From Sorghum bicolor (lineage: Eukaryota > Streptophyta > Magnoliopsida > Poales > Poaceae), in contig NC_012870.2 in NCBI RefSeq assembly GCF_000003195.3, positions 24,296,501 to 24,360,500 on the forward strand: a stretch of 64,000 bases of DNA, read 5' to 3'. The notes below the pieces were generated by a model that made no database searches, was not told where the DNA came from, and worked only from the letters and a program-made list of their open reading frames with translations. Below are positions 57,865-64,000 of the stretch, piece after piece. Position numbers and translations under genes: made by a program. Position 1 is the stretch's first letter. The number at the start of each line of letters is the position of its first letter.

Positions 57865-60532
57865 TGGTAACACCCTAAAAATTCCCTTCTTTAAAATAGT
57901 GAAAATTTGATTTATTGAGTCAATTTTGTGAGCATTAAAATATAGGAAAATAATAATTTTTTTGAAAGTTAAAATTTAATATAAGGTTAGAAACATATGT
58001 TGATGCATTCATGCTGCAACATTTTATTTTTTTATGATGTGTGAAGTTATGCAAAAGGAAATTTTGTTCAAAATTCAAATTGCAAATGCTTTTGAAAATG
58101 AGTTAGAAATAAAAAAAATCCACCCTTCTCTCCTCTCCCCCTCCCATTTCGGCCTGCTTAGCCCAGCAAGCCCGCCAGCATCCCCTCCCCCCTCCTCTCT
58201 CTCTCTCTCCAGTAGCTGACATGCGGGGCCCACCCGTCAGCTTCTTCTCCTTCCCCAACTGCTCCCTTCGCACGCACGCAGTAACCACCCGAGCCGCGCC
58301 CCGCTCCCACGATTTCCCCCCACGCCCCACGCTTCGGCCGTTTTAAGGAGCGCCCGTGCCCGAGCCACACTCCCTCTCCTCATTCCCCTCCCATTATGCT
58401 CTCTCGCTCGCCCGAACGCACACTGGAGAACCGCCATCGGAGCCGCGACTCGCCGCACGTCGTCCCGACGAACCGAGCCGTCCCGCTCCTCATTGTTGCC
58501 CTCGGTGAGCTCGCCATTCTCCCCACTCTCTCCTGCACACTTCCCCACGCGATTTAGTGCATTCCAGTGCCTTAGCCGCGTGCTCCGACGGGGCGTTCAT
58601 GGCGCCGCCACGAACCACCGCAGAAACTGCTTTCTCCGGCCGCGCAAAGACTGGGAACGCGCTCGCCTTGATCTCCTCTCTCTCCCGGTGTTCTTGGTTC
58701 GGAAAACGGTGTCCCGTAGTCTCCTAACGCCCAACGCCGGCGAGCTCCGAGGCCACCGGCCATGGCACGCCCCGCACAGGCGCACCCCTGACCACGCTTT
58801 AGGCATGGGCGGACTCACGACGGTCTCCTCTTTCTCCCGGTTCAAACAGAATCGAAAACCGTGCACCGTAGCTCCTTATTCACTTGCTCCGGTGAGCTTC
58901 GGCCGGCTGGCCATGGTGATGCCGCTGTGTACTGCTTCCCCACCGCCAGCACTCACCATCCCCTCCCTCTCTCTTATTTTTTTTATTTTCATTCCTTTCT
59001 TTTAATCCTGCGCGTTCATCTGCGATCCAGCGGCCGTGAGTAGCCCGTACCCATTCGAGGGTGGTTTTGTTAAAGAGCCCCCCAAGAACTTCTTTATCCC
59101 ACACGCAGTCCCTCGCTGGAATTTCCCTGGACTTCTTTATTTGTTTTAAAAACGATTATACTCAGCACTATTTATAGAATTGCCACTAAATTGTTTTAGC
59201 TATAAAATCGTCGTTTGAACTCCGAATCGATCCGTTCAAGTTGCGTTAGTTTCGCAATTTCATAAGCTTCGTGTTGGTACCATTGGTGTCCAGATTCACC
59301 ACTGCTAGGTTTTCTAGATAAATACAAGTCCGTAGATACCCTTTGAAGTCCCGTTTAATGCGTAGATTTCGCGTCTAACTCTGTTTTTTGTGAATTTCGC
59401 GTTGATGTGATCGTAGCAGCACGTAGATGATTTTGGAAAACTTTTATTTAGATTTATTTACTGTTGGTATACTGTTCTAATTATAGCTTTGTTTACTTTG
59501 TGTATGTGTGGCCTCAATTGCTTGTGTGTTGATGATTGTTGACCGAGTCTAGTCGGTGGGCATTACTTCGGTGATCAAGATCAGAGCCTTGGAAGCAAGT
59601 AAGACCAGCAGGACCAGCAGGAGCAATTGGATCAAGGCAAGTATAGCATTTGGGTTTTAATTATATGACCATGATCTTGTGCCTAAATTAATATAAAGCC
59701 ACAAATGATAATAATAACTTTTTAAGCAACTTAAGGATTTATTCGTAAGTGATAACCGGGATGAAAGTGCAACCATGAGAGATATGATGGCTTTAGCTTT
59801 AGTCAAGTATGAGTAACTTTTCTAGCTTGTTAGAGGTTACCCGCGTGGCGCAAATGGGGGATAGCAGACCGTGGATCCCCTGCGGGGTAGAATCACACGG
59901 ACTGACTACCGAAACGAAGCGACCCTAACTTGTTAGACGTAACTTTGAAAGACTTCATAGTGATCCCTGTCGGCCTCCCTTGGAAGGAGGTTAAGAGGTT
60001 AGCTACCTCGGGCGAAAGGGTAAATCATGACTCATGGGTAAAGATGTACGACCCCTGCAGAGTGTTTATTAAACTGGTATACTAGCCGTGCTCACGGTCA
60101 CGAGTGGCCTTGGGGATTCTTACATTAAGGGTGATGAATCTTGTTGTGTTAAGATACTCATTGATTATTGTTTAATGCTCTATATTATTTATGTCACATT
60201 GATCATGAGACCGTGGGATCTATACTATCTAGTTGCTATACTTGCGGAGTTCGTCTTGGGCTCACTCTTGCTATCTCCCCCACACCTCAGGAGAAGTATT
60301 GGGCTTGTGATCAACCAGTCAGTTGGATCCTGTAGAATGAAGTTAATACCCAAAGTTTGGAGTTATCTTCCGTGGTTTGCTGCCTAAGGTTGTTTCTGAT
60401 TTATTATGTACGCTATATAATTCATGCGTTGTCCTTTGATATTACCCCTTATTTGTAGCTATATGTGAGGTTTGTCTTCTAAAACTCACATATGATGCAT
60501 ATCTGATTTTGTCCTTAAAATCAGGTGTTACA
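57865..60532. repeat. 2.67-kb LTR, TGGTAACACC...GGTGTTACA (element F)
   Basis: Ends are inverted TGTAACACC-type termini. No coding domain; a C/T-rich and GC-rich part lies at 58120-59050. It is directly followed at 60533 by 'gttccccc', which on the minus strand reads GTGTGGGGGAAC, a good polypurine tract. It is therefore probably the 3' LTR of the minus-strand Athila-like element at 60533-62572. The plus-strand layout also fits a solo LTR of another family, but no target duplication supports that. Confidence 0.6.
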
Positions 60533-61104
60533 GTTCCCCCACACTTGCTCTTTGCTCGTCCTCGCGTAAAGGTTAAAGATAAAAGTAATCATGATCATAA
60601 CATCTAGAAACATATAGCTAACATAAAAATTATTCCAAAACATTACTCACACAAGTGGGATATGTGGCATTGGCTAACATATGTCCTTAGGTGGTTGAAA
60701 AGTGGAACAACTCTCGAAGCGAAGTCATCTTCCCAGATTCACATCTTAGCAACTTGAAGTTTTTTTAAAGTTTTTACAAAAGGAAAGCATAGATCACTAT
60801 TACTCCTCAAATGGTACTCTCGATCGCTCAATTGTGTATCTTATTATGCTCTTCTCTTCCTACAACTAATAGCTTATGTGGTGCTTAGGTAGGGATAAAT
60901 GTTGTGGCATACTTGTGTTGCATATATTGCAAAGTCAAAATCTGAACCCGAGGAGTGAAATATCATACTCTTAGATCATAATGTGCATGTGTGTGTGGAT
61001 ATTTAGTGGATATATGGTGGAATTGGAGAAACATAATTCTACTATACTCCTTGAATATCTCTCTCTTTTGAATTTAAAAACTTGGCCAAAGAACATGAGC
61101 TATC

Positions 61105-61141
<37 letters not shown>

Positions 61142-62043
61142 TTTTCTTAGGGAGGCAAGTATCTGAGTACTCATTGTTTTCATCTCTAGGACACTTGTCC
61201 CTTTTTTTAACTCACTCTATTCTTTTTTTTTCTTTATAGATTTTGCAAAGCTCGTGACTCTTTTTGACAACAAAGACCTTTTTGAGATAGCAACAAGAAT
61301 TGTAGCATTTATTTGGTGGATGGAAAACCTATCAGGGATATTTTTAGTGTTCACTCCTAGTGTAGGAGAGAAACATTTTGGGTGGACCTAAATAGAAGGC
61401 ATGTTTTGCACCTACTCCCAATGTAAGAGCAGTGCATATATATGTGGGTGCAAGTGAATCTTGATCTTAGGAATATGATAAATCTCTCAAAGGATCACAA
61501 AATCTGACCACACTCAACATAACAACAAGTAGCATATGTAGAAAGCTTCTATCCTATATATATGGCTATGGTAGGAATTTATCACCATTGAGGAGTATGT
61601 GACACTATGGTTTTATAAAATTTTATTAAAATGAAATATCCAATGCCTTGAATAGAACTAGTAGGATTTCTACGCCAGAACTATGTCACACTCCACAACA
61701 ACTTAGTCAATATGATTTTTCTATTAGAATATTTTTCCCACCAGCATAAGTGTATGTATATGAAACAATCTTCATGCAAGCTTATATCTCAAGAATGTCA
61801 TCATCCTGTCACTCTTCAAAATTTAATTCTAAGTGTGGATCTTGGTTCTTTTTAACTTGCAAGGTAATGCAAGTGCATAACAAATGTAAAACTCAGTAAA
61901 CATATGAGTGAATCAAGAAAGATCAAACCGAGTTTTAGTACTTGTACGCAGACTCCCCCATCAGTCCATGATGTGCTCAACATATTTGTTCACAATGGGG
62001 GTTGGCATCGCCCCCACATTTCTTCAAAATTGTACCCGGCTTT
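60533..62043 (-). other. Element F 3' non-coding region
   Basis: Internal region between the LTR and the integrase end. Its start resembles element C's 3' non-coding region (C-rich tract followed by 'tttgctcgtcc'). No protein domain recognised. It contains a (TTA)12 microsatellite at 61105. Confidence 0.55.
61105..61140. repeat. (TTA)12 microsatellite
   Basis: Thirty-six bases of pure TTA repeat within element F's non-coding region. Confidence 0.95.
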
Positions 62044-62572
62044 TCATTCATAGAAAGAAAATGGTGAAAATAAAAGGGACTCTCCGGTGTAGGACACCAG
62101 AAAGTCTAAATTGATTTCTAAGAACTCAATCACATCAAGTTCTTCAACCATGTTGATTTGTGGCTCAAGGTAAACTTTTAAGCGTTGACCATTTACCATA
62201 AATGTGTTACTTGTATCATCTTGGATGGTTATGGCTCCATGAGTTGAAGTGTCGATGACCTTGTAAGATCCATCCCACTTGCTTTGTAGTTTACCATGTC
62301 CGAAAAGCTTGACTCTTGAGTTGAAAAGTAGGACCTTGTCTCGAGGATTAAACTCTTTATGCTTAATTCTCTTGTCGTAGCATCTTTTAGTTCTTTCTTT
62401 AGAGTTGTGATAAGCTTTTTCTCTCCATTCTTCTAGCTCAGAAAGTTGCATTTTACGATTCTTGCCAGCTAGGTGGAGATCCATGTTCCACTTCTTAATT
62501 GCCCAATGGGCCCTAAATTCTAACTCAACAGGCAAATGGCAAGTCTTCCCATATACAAGCTGATATGGTGAC
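62044..62572 (-). pseudogene. Athila-type integrase C-terminal part, truncated by element E
   Basis: Minus-strand frame reading YQLVYGKTCHLPVELE..., the conserved junction after the integrase core in Athila elements. It continues through the basic linker and C-terminal domain (KVLLFNSRVKLFGHGKL ... GAITIQDD ... FMVNGQRLKVY). It ends with a stop at 62044. The rest of pol lies beyond the insertion of element E at 62573 and outside the window. The visible part has no stop, so the element may have been intact before the insertion. Confidence 0.85.
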
Positions 62573-63990
62573 TGTTGACGGTCCTTAAGTACTAAAATTA
62601 ATGATCAAATAAACATGAAAAAGGATCAATATGAAACAAACATCTAGAATTAGAGTTTTATCTGACAGAATTCCACGAGCTTTGGTGTTTATCTATTTCT
62701 GCAGGGGGTTATCAGAGAATATGGAGAGAAGGCCCACATGTCATGTTTACAACGAGATAATTACGTGCCGTGCAATTTTCCTCAATCTAGAAGAGTCCAG
62801 AAGCCATGGGAACAAACGAGAGCACGATCGGGCTCGGGGGCAGGGCGGCCGCCCACCCCCCTTGGGCGCCCGCCCAGGGTTGGAGGCCAATCAGGACTCT
62901 GCTTCGGGACTACGCTCCACCGACCTAAAGGATCAATCTAAACCATACAATCTATGTCGGTTTGATCCAATGGCTCACGTTCACTTGAGGGGACTATAAA
63001 ACCAAGGCCAAACCCCCCCTGGAGAGAGGAGAAGAGAAGAAATCATTATTCAGAGGTAGCCATCAAAGTTAGGGTTTAGAGCTTCTCTCCCATAGAGAAT
63101 TAGAATTAGCTACTCCCTAATCCTTCAAGTTTAGAGGTTTGATTAGATAGCAATTAGAGAAGTAGAGCACTACGCTCTGGATTTGGATCTTCGGTAATAA
63201 AGATTGGTATTATTCATATCTTTCTCTAATTCTTTGTTCTAATTGCATTATGTCTCTAATTATTATGTTCTTAGTTTACTCTAGTTCTATATTTGATATA
63301 GTTCTAATTATTATGTCTAATTGACGCGAGGGAGTTAGGTGATAGATCACATGTGAGCGTGGTGCTTAGATGTTATTTATCTGCAAATGTATCCTATTGG
63401 CCGGGTCGTGTGGTAGTTCGCGATAGTGACAGCTTCGTTGATTCTTATATAGTCCACCCTCCGTTGTTAGGACAGGCAGAACCGGTATTGTGGAGTAAGT
63501 CATGTGATGCTCTGATTTACTTTATCAATGTTCCTTATACATGAATGAAGAGTCTTTTATGCTATATATGATCTTGTAGATAACTAGAGTAGATTATGAC
63601 TTAGTAGTTAGTAGATAACTTAGAATCCATTCTCTAGCTAATCCGACATCACCTACATATATGAGGAGTAGTCTATTTTCTAATCGCTGTGTTATCTACC
63701 CATGAACTTATAATTCATTATCATTATCTTTATGGTTTACCCCTTGCTAAAGTAAGTGACTGTGTGACGAGTTTCTCATTAGTAATCATGTTCTTGCAAG
63801 TTTATCTCTAGTCTATGCCTTGATAGATTTTGCCCCTTTATTTTATTTTCATCCCTTGCAAAATTATAAATAACGATACCTGGAATACTTATCCTGGTGA
63901 AATGCTACAATGAGGTGTTTTATCTGTGTGCTTGCGGATAGAATAGATTATTTTCTAGAGAGCCCTTACATTTATAAATACCTATGTACA
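62573..63990 (+). mobile_element. Element E: 5' LTR of an Athila/Tat-like retrotransposon running out of the window
   Basis: 1418 bp, TGTTGACGG...CTATGTACA on the plus strand, with TATAAAAC at 62995-63002. It is homologous to the reverse complement of solo LTR D (shared 'agaattagggtttgatctgacagaattccac'-type stretches, allowing differences). It is inserted in element F's integrase gene; the left flanking 5-mer is GTGAC (62568-62572), and the matching right copy would lie outside the window. Internal sequence begins at 63991. Confidence 0.85.
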
Positions 63991-63993
63991 CTC

Positions 63994-64000
63994 TGGCGCC
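63994..64000 (+). promoter_or_regulatory. Element E primer-binding site (cut by window end)
   Basis: TGGCGCC three bases after the LTR. These are the first seven bases of the tRNA-Asp-type site seen complete in element C at 35321-35337. Confidence 0.7.

Noticed and set aside
58034..59104. Several overlapping frames in GC-rich DNA, one of 170 codons
   Set aside because: They lie wholly within the 2.67-kb LTR, overlap on both strands and show no domain. The GC-rich and C/T-rich LTR part explains the openness.
62631..62999. 122-codon frame starting in element E LTR
   Set aside because: LTR sequence upstream of the TATA box. The homologous part of solo LTR D has no comparable frame on the same strand.

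Overview
This is plant nuclear DNA, most likely from a grass of the sorghum/sugarcane group. The evidence is nested Ty3-gypsy elements of the Tat and Athila lineages, grass-type miniature inverted-repeat elements (MITEs), introns with GT-AG borders and TATA boxes. The exact species cannot be read from the window. About 80 % of it is transposable elements. One gene looks like an intact host gene: a 13-exon RBM39/CC1-like splicing factor on the minus strand (41303-47825, 533 codons plus stop).

Layout. 1-4200: gene-poor DNA with (AT)n tracts, two inverted-repeat elements embedded between those tracts, and a Tourist-like MITE. 4423-40185: a 35.8-kb nest. Its outer member is element A, a Tat-lineage retrotransposon on the minus strand, whose left LTR is truncated against a MITE. 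Element B (5608-18884, Tat lineage, minus strand) sits in A's 3' region. Element C (27709-36930, Athila-like, non-autonomous, minus strand) sits in A's gag. A solo LTR, D (9572-10809), sits inside an exon of B. Hand-counted LTR divergence (A about 3.1 %, B about 2.6 %, C about 0.13 %) agrees with the nesting order. 40186-41302: two MITEs and the 3' flank of the host gene. 41303-47825: the splicing-factor gene. 48253-52336: a terminal-inverted-repeat element starting about 430 bp upstream of the gene's ATG, itself carrying a 1.9-kb LTR-like insertion. 52560-57682: a badly decayed Ty1-copia element on the plus strand. 57683-62572: an LTR fragment, a 2.7-kb LTR and the 3' part of an autonomous Athila-like element. 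62573-64000: the 5' LTR of an element of the same family as D, cut by the window end exactly at its primer-binding site.

The most notable biology is that both Tat elements, A and B, carry on the strand opposite gag-pol a TATA-driven, intron-containing gene. Both belong to the 'putative gypsy type transposon' family and converge tail-to-tail with pol. B's copy gives a continuous 905-codon frame over six exons once the solo LTR is set aside, while B's gag-pol is broken at several places. Most premature stops in gag-pol of A and B are glutamine CAG codons turned into TAG, as expected from deamination of methylated CHG cytosines. Upstream of B's antisense gene is a 70-bp-period array of hairpins. 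Element C and its LTRs carry repeated GGGGTCGGCCGACCCC-type palindromes.
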